From Caulobacteraceae bacterium (GTDB lineage Bacteria > Pseudomonadota > Alphaproteobacteria > Caulobacterales > Caulobacteraceae): 12,420 nucleotides of DNA. The first letter of the stretch is position 1, and every line of letters begins with the position of its first letter. The notes under the pieces are model-generated. The model ran no database searches. It saw only the letters and a list, made by a program, of their open reading frames with translations, and was not told where the DNA came from. Made by a program: the position numbers and the translations under genes. This document shows, piece by piece, positions 1-6,647 of the stretch. The stretch lies in the NCBI GenBank assembly GCA_947501315.1, contig CANMXH010000057.1, forward strand, positions 1-12,420, in the 5' to 3' direction.

Positions 1-2205
1 ACGCGCGGCATCCCGACGGATGGCTACTCCTCGGTCACCATCCAGGAAGATGGACTGACCATTCAACACGATGGCGGCCTGGGCTGGCTGAATGCCGACC
101 AGTCCTTCCGTCTGGACGAAACCATCGGCCGCGTCGAAGCCGTTCGCGGCGGACCGGCCTCGATCTTCGCCTCGAACTCGCCGGGCGGAACGGTCAACTT
201 CATCACCCGTCAGGCTGGCGACACGGCTGAGGGCCTGATCAAGGCGACTGTCGGCGACTACGGAATGTATCGCGGAGACTTCTGGTACGGCGCACCGCTC
301 GGTGAAGGCTGGGGCCTGACCGTCGGTGGCTTCTACCGTTCGGACGAGGGCGTGCGCAGCCCCGGCTTCACCCAGAACCAGGGTGGCCAGATCCGTGTTG
401 GCCTGTCGCGCGATTTCGAACGCGGCCGCTTCGAGCTCAACGTCAAGCAGATCGACGACAACGTCGGCTTCCTCCTGCCCGTGCCGCTGACCTTCGACAG
501 CTCCGGCGACGTGGCCGAGGTGCCGGGATTTGACGGGAATTTCGGCACCCTGGCGGGACCGGACAACCGTCTGGTCAGCTTCCGTAACGTCAACGGTCCG
601 TTCGGCTTCGACCTGGGCCGCGGCACCGATGTCAACCTCACAGCGATCACGGCCAAACTGGATCTGGAAATCGGCGACGGCTGGCGTCTGCAAAACACCG
701 CCCGCTACAGAACCAGTGATATCGTCCGCAACGGCCTGTTCCCGACCGGTAGCATCGAGACGGCAACCGCCCGCCTGAACAGCCTTCGGACCGCAGCGCT
801 CGCCGCCTACCCCGGGGCAACCGACCTGCAGTACCGCTACGCGACCAGCGGTGCGGCCTTTGACCCGCTGACGGCCAATGGCAATGGCCTGGTGGTCAGC
901 GGCAACCTGCTCAGCGTCTCGGTGCCGCTGGACGAGTTCACCAATGACCTTCGCTTCGTCAAGACATTCGACCTTGGCAGTCAGACCCATGACGTGGCCT
1001 TCGGCGTCTATGTCTCGAACTACAGCTACGACTACGATCGCTTCATGGCGACCGCCAACCTGGAAGTCCGCGACCAGGCCCGTCGACTGGACATCGTGGC
1101 GGTCAATGCCACCGGCGCGATTGTCGGTCGGGTGACCGAGAACGGCTTCCTTCGCTACGGCTCGCTGTTCGACAATGCCACGATCGATGCCCGCTCGACG
1201 GCCTTCTATGCCTCGGACGAATGGCAGGTCACGCCGCAGCTTCGTATCGATGCCGGCATCCGTCACGAGCGGATCGACTTCACCGGTTCGGTCGAGGGCA
1301 AGCAGACCTTGGATCTGGGTGTGGTCGGCACGCTTGCCGACAATCAGGTGATCACGGGCACGGGTGTCTTCACCCCGATCGACCGTGACTTCGACGGAAC
1401 CAGCTGGACCGTCGGGGCCAACTACCAGTTCGCAGCAAGAGCGGGCGTGTTCGGCCGCTATACCGAAACGGTTCGCCTCCCGGCCCCCTCGGAATTCCAG
1501 GGCAGCGCCGGCGACGCCCTGCGTACCGACATCCGCAAAACACCGGTCAAGATGCTGGAAGCCGGGTTCAAGTGGCAGTCTGATCTGTTCGACGTCTATG
1601 CGACCGCCTTCCAGACCAAGTTCGAAAACATCCGCTTCAACGACAGTGTGTTCAACTCGACCACCAACAGCTTCACGACCCGGGTCGCCTATGGCGACAC
1701 CAATACGGTCGGTCTGGAACTCGAAGGCATCATCCGGCCGGTCGAATGGGCGGATCTGTCAGCGGCACTCTCGTGGCAGAATCCGGAATACGACACCTTC
1801 CGCTTCACCGAGAACGTCGGCGGCGTTCCGACCGTGCGGGACTTCGGCGGCAATCAGCTGATCCGGGTTCCCAAGGTCGGTGCCCGCATGGTGCCCGGAC
1901 TGAACCTGCTGGGTGACAGCCTGCGGATCGAACTGCCCGTCGAATACTACAGCGAGCGCTTCGCCGATGTGGCCAACAGCCAGCCTCTGGACGCCTATAC
2001 GGTGGTCAATCTGAACCTGCGCTGGAACATCAACGACAGCGTCGCCTTCTCAGTGGCCGGGGCCAACCTGACCAATGAGATTGGACTGACCGAGGGCAAT
2101 CCTCGGGCCGGCCAGTTCATCTCCGGCGATGCCGGAGCCCGCTACTATCTGGCCCGCCCGGTTCTGGGCCAGTCCTGGCGCGCGGCCGTGACCGTGCGCT
2201 TCTGA
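1..2205 (+). CDS. TonB-dependent outer-membrane receptor (5' partial)
   Basis: The reading frame is open from base 1 to a TGA at 2203-2205 (734 visible residues); the start, signal peptide and TonB box lie upstream of the window. The first ~75 residues are the end of a plug domain: the stretch ETIGRVEAVRGGPAS followed by SPGGTVNFITR is the classic plug signature. The rest is a long beta-barrel with alternating aromatic and polar strands (for example YASDEWQVTPQLRIDAGIRHE), extracellular loops rich in Asn, Asp and Gly, and a C-terminal strand ending in Phe, as expected for Bam-dependent outer-membrane insertion. Such receptors import siderophores, haem, vitamin B12 or oligosaccharides using TonB-ExbBD energy. 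The substrate cannot be read from the sequence and no neighbouring transport or sigma/anti-sigma gene is present to suggest one. The first ATG inside the window (265) is internal to the barrel and is not the start. Confidence 0.95.
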   Translation, partial: TRGIPTDGYSSVTIQEDGLTIQHDGGLGWLNADQSFRLDETIGRVEAVRGGPASIFASNSPGGTVNFITRQAGDTAEGLIKATVGDYGMYRGDFWYGAPLGEGWGLTVGGFYRSDEGVRSPGFTQNQGGQIRVGLSRDFERGRFELNVKQIDDNVGFLLPVPLTFDSSGDVAEVPGFDGNFGTLAGPDNRLVSFRNVNGPFGFDLGRGTDVNLTAITAKLDLEIGDGWRLQNTARYRTSDIVRNGLFPTGSIETATARLNSLRTAALAAYPGATDLQYRYATSGAAFDPLTANGNGLVVSGNLLSVSVPLDEFTNDLRFVKTFDLGSQTHDVAFGVYVSNYSYDYDRFMATANLEVRDQARRLDIVAVNATGAIVGRVTENGFLRYGSLFDNATIDARSTAFYASDEWQVTPQLRIDAGIRHERIDFTGSVEGKQTLDLGVVGTLADNQVITGTGVFTPIDRDFDGTSWTVGANYQFAARAGVFGRYTETVRLPAPSEFQGSAGDALRTDIRKTPVKMLEAGFKWQSDLFDVYATAFQTKFENIRFNDSVFNSTTNSFTTRVAYGDTNTVGLELEGIIRPVEWADLSAALSWQNPEYDTFRFTENVGGVPTVRDFGGNQLIRVPKVGARMVPGLNLLGDSLRIELPVEYYSERFADVANSQPLDAYTVVNLNLRWNINDSVAFSVAGANLTNEIGLTEGNPRAGQFISGDAGARYYLARPVLGQSWRAAVTVRF

Positions 2206-2229
2206 CCCGGACCTGATCGCCAAGGTCCG

Positions 2230-2263
2230 CGGGGCGGCCAGCGAAAGCTGGCCGCCCCGTTTG
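2230..2263 (+). terminator. Intrinsic terminator of the TonB receptor gene
   Basis: A perfect 13-bp GC-rich stem (2230-2242 pairing with 2247-2259) is closed by a GAAA tetraloop (GNRA type) and followed by TTTGCTT. It begins 24 bases after the receptor stop codon and ends 16 bases before the stop of the convergent transglutaminase gene. The T-tract is short and lies only on the plus-strand side, so it should mainly stop receptor transcription. Confidence 0.85.
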
Positions 2264-2275
2264 CTTGACGAACCT

Positions 2276-3052
2276 TCAGACCGCCTCGGCCCCGACCGAC
2301 TGGCGCACCAGCCGGCACGACCCCTGGGTGGTCAGGAAGGCGATGTCGGCGGCGTCGCGGCCGCAGGCGATGCGGACCAGTCCCTCGACCGGGGCCAGGC
2401 CCGTGGGATCGACCAGCCACCAGCCGTTGGACAGCCAGACCTCGAAGATGGCGTGGAAGTCCGGCGGGTTCAGCTGGTGGGCGAAGGCGCTGACGGCCCG
2501 GGCGGGGATGCCCGAGGCGCGGCACAGGGTGATGCCCATATGGGTGAAGTCACGACACACGCCGGCCCGGTCGATGAAGGTCCGCGCCGCGGTGGTCTCG
2601 CTGTCCGAAGCGCCCGGCTCATAGTCGATCTCGGCCTTGATCCAGTCGAGGATCTTCAAAACGCGGTCGCCGCCGACCGTGCCACCGAAGGTGCGTTCCG
2701 CGAACCGTCCGAACTGGTCCGACGGGCAATAGCGGCTGGGGTTGAGGTAGGTCAGGACCTCAGCCGGAAGATCGCCCCAGTCGTGCTGGACGGTTACAGG
2801 CGGCAGGCCCTTGAGCACGCCGTTATCGACCACCGCCCGATAGGTCAGGGCCACCTCGCCGGAGAGGTGGGCGCGCAGGGTCCGGGCTCCGAACTCCACA
2901 TCCTCGTCCTGGATGAAGTCGACGGCCGGTGTGGTGGTCAGGCTTTCCTCGAGAATGGTCTGGCCCGGCCAGTGGGCGACCTGGATCTTGTAGATGGCGT
3001 CGGTCGGCGGATCGAAGCGATAGACCAGTTCGGCGCGGACGCGGATTTTCAT
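2276..3052 (-). CDS. Transglutaminase-like cysteine protease family protein
   Basis: A 258-residue protein without an obvious signal peptide. The N-terminal ~90 residues form a beta-rich domain like that preceding many bacterial transglutaminase-like proteins (LVYRFDPPTDAIYKIQVA). The C-terminal half carries the papain-fold catalytic triad: Cys166 in AGVCRDFTHM, His200 in PDFHAIFEVWL and Asp215 in VDPTGLAP. Members of this family cleave or cross-link peptides, and some act on cyanophycin-like or cell-wall substrates; the substrate here is unknown. The gene is alone on its strand, convergent with the TonB receptor and divergent from the FAD oxidoreductase. No Shine-Dalgarno sequence precedes the ATG, but a TTGACG -35 box lies at the distance expected for a leaderless transcript, which supports this start. 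Confidence 0.9.
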   Translation of the reverse strand: MKIRVRAELVYRFDPPTDAIYKIQVAHWPGQTILEESLTTTPAVDFIQDEDVEFGARTLRAHLSGEVALTYRAVVDNGVLKGLPPVTVQHDWGDLPAEVLTYLNPSRYCPSDQFGRFAERTFGGTVGGDRVLKILDWIKAEIDYEPGASDSETTAARTFIDRAGVCRDFTHMGITLCRASGIPARAVSAFAHQLNPPDFHAIFEVWLSNGWWLVDPTGLAPVEGLVRIACGRDAADIAFLTTQGSCRLVRQSVGAEAV

Positions 3053-3059
3053 GAGGGCT

Positions 3060-3088
3060 CGACTGAAGCAGGACAGGCCTCACGTCAA
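3060..3088 (-). promoter_or_regulatory. Candidate promoter of the transglutaminase gene (leaderless type)
   Basis: On the minus strand TTGACG (3088-3083) is followed by exactly 17 bases and then CAGTCG (3065-3060), which ends 7 bases before the ATG. The -35 matches the Caulobacter housekeeping consensus exactly. The -10 is poor. The predicted +1 falls on or one base before the A of the ATG, which would explain the missing ribosome-binding site. The same geometry is seen upstream of both cupin genes. Confidence 0.5.
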
Positions 3089-3309
3089 CGGCAGGGAGTC
3101 GACGCCGTTCCGAACCAGCGGCTCCGACAGACGATGAAGGTGAGGACGGTGCTCGCGGACATGTCCGGTACAAGCACCCGCTATCCCGACCCGGACGAGG
3201 CTATCCATGAGCAGACTGCCGGACGACCCGGGTGTGCGATCCACCTGTAAACCGGGGCCGCCTTTCGGATAAGGTGCGGGCTGACTGGCGACCAACGGAC
3301 AAAAAAGAA
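3089..3309. other. Intergenic region with a 12-bp palindrome
   Basis: This is the remainder of the divergent region between the transglutaminase and oxidoreductase genes. It holds one perfect 12-bp palindrome, CGGACATGTCCG at 3156-3167, a possible operator. A 38-codon plus-strand ORF (3134-3250) has no ribosome-binding site and no recognisable similarity, so I do not call it a gene. No convincing promoter for the oxidoreductase could be picked out; GATAAG at 3268-3273 is a weak -10 candidate without a good -35. Confidence 0.4.
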
Positions 3310-4518
3310 ATGACCACGATCATCGTTGGCGCGGGACACGGCGGGGGAACGGCGGCGGCCCTGCTGCGTCAGAACGGCTATGCCGACCCCATCATTCTGA
3401 TCGGGGAGGAGCCGCATCCGCCCTACCAGCGCCCCCCTCTCTCCAAGGGCTGGCTGAAGGGCGAGGTCGATGGAGACGGCCTGCTGCTGCGGCCTTCGGC
3501 ATGGTACGCCGAGGCGAATATCGACCTGCGAACCTCGACGCGGGTGGTCAGCCTCGATCGCGCATCAAGGACCGTGACCCTGTCGACCGGTGAGGTGCTG
3601 GCCTATGACAAGCTGATCATCGCCACGGGCGCGCGGGCGCGCAGGCTGGTCCTGCCCGGCAGTGATCTGAACGGCTTTCTGGAACTCCGGACCATTGAGG
3701 ACGCCGAGGCCATCAAGGCCCGGATCAGGCCCGGCTTCCGGCTGGCCGTGATCGGCGGTGGCTATGTCGGGCTCGAGGTTGCGGCCTCGGCGCGGAAACT
3801 GGGAGCCGAGGTCGATGTGCTGGAGCGCGAGGACCGGCTGCTGGCGCGCGTCGCCGGACCCGTCCTGTCGGGCTTCTTCCAGCAGGTGCATGAGGAACAG
3901 GGGGTCCGCTTCCATTTCGACGTCACGGTCGAGGGTTTCGAGGGGCTGGACGGTCAGGTCTCGGGGATCCGGCTGGCGGGGGCCGAGCCCCTGTCGTGCG
4001 ACGCGGTCCTGGTCGGTATCGGGGCCATACCGAACGATGACCTGGCCCGGGAGGCCGGGCTGCATTGCGATGACGGCGTGGTCGTCGATCATCAGGCACG
4101 GACTTCGGACCCGGACATCCATGCGATCGGCGACATGACCCGGCGACCGCTGGCCCTTTATGGTCGCTCCGTCCGACTGGAGAGCGTGCCCAATGCCCTG
4201 GAGCAGGCGCGTCAGGCGACGGCGTCCATCTGCGGCAAGCCGGACCCCAAACCGGATGTGCCCTGGTTCTGGTCCGACCAGTACGACCTCAAGCTCCAGA
4301 TCGCCGGCATGCCCTTCGATGTCGACCAGATCGTCGTTCGCGGCGATCCGGCCAATCGGTCCTTCGCGGTCTTCCACCTGTCCCGGGGGCGGGTCCAGTC
4401 CGTCGAGGCGGTCAATGCCGCACCCGAGTTCATGGTCGGACGCCAGTGGCTGGCATCACAGCGCGAGGTCGATCCGGTCAGGCTTGGCGATGTCGGGATT
4501 CCGGTCAAGGACGTCTGA
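3310..4518 (+). CDS. FAD-dependent ferredoxin-reductase-type oxidoreductase
   Basis: A 402-residue protein of the putidaredoxin/rhodocoxin reductase type. These flavoproteins pass electrons from NAD(P)H through FAD to a [2Fe-2S] ferredoxin that serves a P450 or ring-hydroxylating oxygenase. Visible parts are the N-terminal FAD-binding motif GAGHGG (residues 7-12) after the first strand TTIIV, the YQRPPLSK segment (39-46), IIATGA (103-108), the central NAD(P)-binding motif GGGYVG (149-154) ending in acidic Glu172, the C-terminal FAD motif DIHAIGDM (269-276), and a reductase C-terminal domain starting near PWFWSDQYDLKLQ (318-330). The frame is open upstream to an ATG at 3232, but that would put 26 atypical residues before the Rossmann strand, so ATG 3310 is preferred even though its Shine-Dalgarno is weak. 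No ferredoxin or oxygenase gene is in the window, so the partner is unknown. Confidence 0.92.
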   Translation: MTTIIVGAGHGGGTAAALLRQNGYADPIILIGEEPHPPYQRPPLSKGWLKGEVDGDGLLLRPSAWYAEANIDLRTSTRVVSLDRASRTVTLSTGEVLAYDKLIIATGARARRLVLPGSDLNGFLELRTIEDAEAIKARIRPGFRLAVIGGGYVGLEVAASARKLGAEVDVLEREDRLLARVAGPVLSGFFQQVHEEQGVRFHFDVTVEGFEGLDGQVSGIRLAGAEPLSCDAVLVGIGAIPNDDLAREAGLHCDDGVVVDHQARTSDPDIHAIGDMTRRPLALYGRSVRLESVPNALEQARQATASICGKPDPKPDVPWFWSDQYDLKLQIAGMPFDVDQIVVRGDPANRSFAVFHLSRGRVQSVEAVNAAPEFMVGRQWLASQREVDPVRLGDVGIPVKDV

Positions 4519-4605
4519 CGGTCGCAAACCGGCACCGCCCCGCCATCGCATCGGGACTGCTTGGCACCCGCACGTGCCGGCCTGCACGGTGACCGGCGTC
4601 AGTCC

Positions 4606-5166
4606 TCAGGGCTCCAGTTCGATGTCCCAGTAGAGGTAGTCCAGCCAGCTCTGGTGCAAATAGTTCGGCGGGAAGCGGCGGCCGAACTGCTGCAGCTGCC
4701 ATGCACTGGGGCGATGGGGTGCGCGGCGAACGGGCATGCCGGCCTGTTCGGGGGTGCGTCCACCCTTTCTGAGATTGCACGGAGAACAGGCGGCGACGAT
4801 GTTTTCCCAGGTGGTCCGGCCGCCGCGCGAACGCGGGACCACATGGTCGAAGGTCAGTTCGGCGGAGGCACTGCAATACTGGCAGGTAAAGCCGTCGCGA
4901 AGAAAGACGTTGAAGCGGGTGAAGGCCGGCTGGCGGTCCTGATCGACATAGTTCTTCAGCGCGATGACGCTGGGCAGGACCATTTCCATCGAAGGGCTGC
5001 GGACGACCTTGTCATAGGTCGATACGACATCAACGCGGTCCTGATAGACCGCCTTGATCGCTTCCTCCCAGGGCCAGATGGACAGCGGATAGTAGGAGAG
5101 CGGACGGAAGTCGGCGTTCAGCACCAGCGCGGGCCAGCCGGACGGAGGGCGGCTCTGGACCTGCAT
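4606..5166 (-). CDS. HNH endonuclease family protein
   Basis: A 186-residue protein with an HNH nuclease fold in its centre. Zinc-binding CQYC (Cys95, Cys98) is followed by the catalytic Asp107-His108 in LTFDHVVPRSRGG, Asn122 in TWENIV, and a second zinc pair Cys127 and Cys130 in ACSPCNLRKG. All key residues are intact. The N-terminal ~85 residues (ALVLNADFRPLSYYPLS onward) are typical of a widespread, compact, chromosomally encoded HNH family of unknown biological role, not of restriction or homing enzymes. It is the last gene of a minus-strand group with the UPF0126 protein and the DNA glycosylase, but separated from them by 133 bp containing a possible terminator, so it probably has its own promoter. 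A GAGGG element 4 bases upstream of the ATG may serve as the ribosome-binding site. Confidence 0.9.
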   Translation of the reverse strand: MQVQSRPPSGWPALVLNADFRPLSYYPLSIWPWEEAIKAVYQDRVDVVSTYDKVVRSPSMEMVLPSVIALKNYVDQDRQPAFTRFNVFLRDGFTCQYCSASAELTFDHVVPRSRGGRTTWENIVAACSPCNLRKGGRTPEQAGMPVRRAPHRPSAWQLQQFGRRFPPNYLHQSWLDYLYWDIELEP

Positions 5167-5237
5167 CAGGCCCTCGCCGTGCAGGAAAGGATCATCGACG
5201 CGACCGGACTGAAGACACGTCTCCTTCCCTGGTTATG

Positions 5238-5265
5238 AGAAAAGCCTAGCCGTGATTCGACGGCT
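5238..5265 (-). terminator. Possible intrinsic terminator after the UPF0126 gene
   Basis: Read on the minus strand, AGCCGT (5265-5260) and ACGGCT (5253-5248) form a 6-bp stem with a 6-base loop, followed by AGGC and then TTTT. It starts about 35 bases after the UPF0126 stop codon. The stem is short and the T-run is offset by four bases, so it is probably weak. The loop contains a GANTC site, the CcrM methylation target in this group. Confidence 0.35.
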
Positions 5266-5299
5266 TGACGATGACCATGGGACGACAGTTCCGCAACGC

Positions 5300-5950
5300 T
5301 CAGCCCCGTGTGGGGGTCCCGGGAAAGGCCGGCAGGCTCCAGCCCCAGACCAGGGCACCGGCGCGCAGGGCGAAGCCGCAAGGGGCGGCAATCAGGGCGG
5401 CCGGCCAGGCGTCGAGGCCGAGGGCGCGTACGACGACGAATACCGTCGCGGCCAGCAGGGCGGCGGAGACAGTGATCTCGCGCCGCAGCAGGATCGAAGG
5501 CTGGCCCGCCAGCAGGTCGCGCACCACGCCACCGAAACAGGCGGTGAGGGCCCCCATGACAATGCAGATCAGCGGTGCGACCTGAAAGGCCTCGGCCTTG
5601 GCCGCGCCCATGACGCCATAGGCGGCCAGGCCAATGGCATCGAGCCACAGCAGGGCGCGGAACCGCCAGGGCCGGGCCCCGACGATCCAGACCGCCAGCG
5701 AAGCCAGCAGGCAAACGGCGATGTAGCGCCAGTCCTGCACCCAGAAGACCGGGGCCCCGATCAGCAGGTCGCGCAATGTGCCGCCGCCCACGCCGGTGAT
5801 CGCACCGAAGAAGGCGAAGGTGACCAGATCGTGCCGCTGCTGCGCCGCGGCAAGAGCCCCGGTGGCCGCAAAGACGGCCACGCCGGCAAAGTCGAGCGCG
5901 CCAAGAACGGTCTGTGGATCGGTCAGGGCAGGATCGACGATGGGGCTCAC
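5300..5950 (-). CDS. UPF0126 / TRIC-family cation channel membrane protein
   Basis: A 216-residue integral membrane protein with about seven hydrophobic segments and the internal two-fold repeat of the UPF0126 (YicG-like) family. Each half carries a glycine-rich loop with a conserved Arg-Asp: GVGGGTLRDLL (residues 53-63) in the first and CFGGVVRDLLAG (138-149) in the second. Prokaryotic members of this family are homologous to animal trimeric intracellular cation (TRIC) channels and conduct monovalent cations across the inner membrane. Length and motif placement are normal. The start is a GTG at 5950 that overlaps the TGA of the upstream DNA glycosylase gene in the four bases GTGA, a typical sign of translational coupling; the pairing has no obvious functional logic. 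Confidence 0.92.
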   Translation of the reverse strand: MSPIVDPALTDPQTVLGALDFAGVAVFAATGALAAAQQRHDLVTFAFFGAITGVGGGTLRDLLIGAPVFWVQDWRYIAVCLLASLAVWIVGARPWRFRALLWLDAIGLAAYGVMGAAKAEAFQVAPLICIVMGALTACFGGVVRDLLAGQPSILLRREITVSAALLAATVFVVVRALGLDAWPAALIAAPCGFALRAGALVWGWSLPAFPGTPTRG

Positions 5951-6603
5951 GCGAGATGCTCCTCCAGCACGGCCTCACCGCGCTTGACCGCTCCATACCA
6001 TCCCCAGAGCAGATGCGCCGCCACGCTGCGACAGGGGCTCCAGATTTCAGCCCGTGCCCACGCCTGGTTCGCCGTCGGCCGCAGGGTTGCGCCGTCGGCC
6101 CAGCGGATGGCTTCCTGAAGGGCGATGTCGCCGCCGGGGAAGATGTCCTGACGGCCCTCGCAGAACATCAGAAAGGTCTCGGCGGTCCATCTGCCGACGC
6201 CCTTGATGGCGACCAGCTGCGCGATCGCATCTGCATCCGACAGCCCTTCCAGATGGTCGAAATCGATCCGGCCCTCGACCTGGGCGAGGGCGATCTCATG
6301 CGCGTATCTCGCCTTCTGGCCGGACAGGCCGAAGGTGCGCAGCCGCTGCGCGTCGCACGCCAGAACGGCCCGGGGCGTGATGTCCCCATCAAGACCTTCG
6401 ACCACGCGCTTCCAGATTGCGGCGGCGGCCGCGACCGAGACCTGCTGGTCCACGATCATGTGGAACAGACCTTCATAACCGCCGGTCCGCAACCGCCATT
6501 CGAAAGCCGGGGTGGCCGCATGCGCCCGGGCCAGCGCGGGATCCACGGTGACCAGAGCCTCCCGGGCGGCTGCGATCCGGGCGGGATTCAACGGCACAGG
6601 CAT
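5947..6603 (-). CDS. AlkA-like DNA-3-methyladenine glycosylase (HhH-GPD family)
   Basis: A 218-residue base-excision-repair enzyme that removes alkylated bases such as 3-methyladenine from DNA. The helix-hairpin-helix is seen at residues 130-146 (LVAIKGVGRWTAETFLM), followed by the catalytic Asp159 in FPGGDIALQ, 25 residues after Lys134 as in the HhH-GPD superfamily. The DQQVS segment (52-56) is also conserved in AlkA-type enzymes. There is no C-terminal iron-sulphur cysteine cluster, which separates it from endonuclease III/MutY. At ~220 residues it lacks the extra N-terminal domain of E. coli AlkA and resembles the shorter Mag/AlkA forms. It is first in the minus-strand operon with the UPF0126 gene and is transcribed divergently from cupin 1 across only 44 bp. 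The Shine-Dalgarno is poor (a GAG triplet). Confidence 0.92.
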   Translation of the reverse strand: MPVPLNPARIAAAREALVTVDPALARAHAATPAFEWRLRTGGYEGLFHMIVDQQVSVAAAAAIWKRVVEGLDGDITPRAVLACDAQRLRTFGLSGQKARYAHEIALAQVEGRIDFDHLEGLSDADAIAQLVAIKGVGRWTAETFLMFCEGRQDIFPGGDIALQEAIRWADGATLRPTANQAWARAEIWSPCRSVAAHLLWGWYGAVKRGEAVLEEHLA

Positions 6604-6612
6604 GGGGGCTCA

Positions 6613-6641
6613 TCGACAGGGGCGGATGCCCGTTCTAGAAT
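6613..6641 (+). promoter_or_regulatory. Promoter of cupin 1, predicted leaderless
   Basis: TCGACA (6613-6618), a 17-base spacer and TAGAAT (6636-6641). The -10 context CTAGAAT agrees with the Caulobacter-type consensus GCTANAWC except at its ends. The expected +1 is base 6648, the A of the ATG. There is no Shine-Dalgarno between the -10 and the ATG (TTCGGC only), so a leaderless mRNA is the simplest reading. Confidence 0.6.
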
Positions 6642-6647
6642 TTCGGC

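Noticed and set aside
2261..3250. Plus-strand ORF of 329 codons opposite the transglutaminase gene
   Set aside because: It is an antisense shadow: no family resemblance, no ribosome-binding site, and the opposite strand carries a full catalytic triad.
3134..3250. 38-codon plus-strand small ORF in the divergent intergenic region
   Set aside because: No ribosome-binding site, no hydrophobic or other recognisable pattern, and it is just the end of a longer shadow frame.
3565..4377. Minus-strand ORF of 270 codons opposite the FAD oxidoreductase
   Set aside because: Shadow frame with no motifs, lying entirely within a gene carrying three nucleotide-binding motifs.
4519..4605. Possible terminator between the convergent oxidoreductase and HNH genes
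   Set aside because: Only a 5-bp stem (4563-4567 with 4574-4578) and a long-loop pairing are visible, without a T-run on either strand.
5167..5299. Promoter for the HNH gene (minus-strand CATAAC with upstream TCGAAT)
   Set aside because: The -35 matches only three of six positions; too weak to list as a feature although a promoter is expected here.
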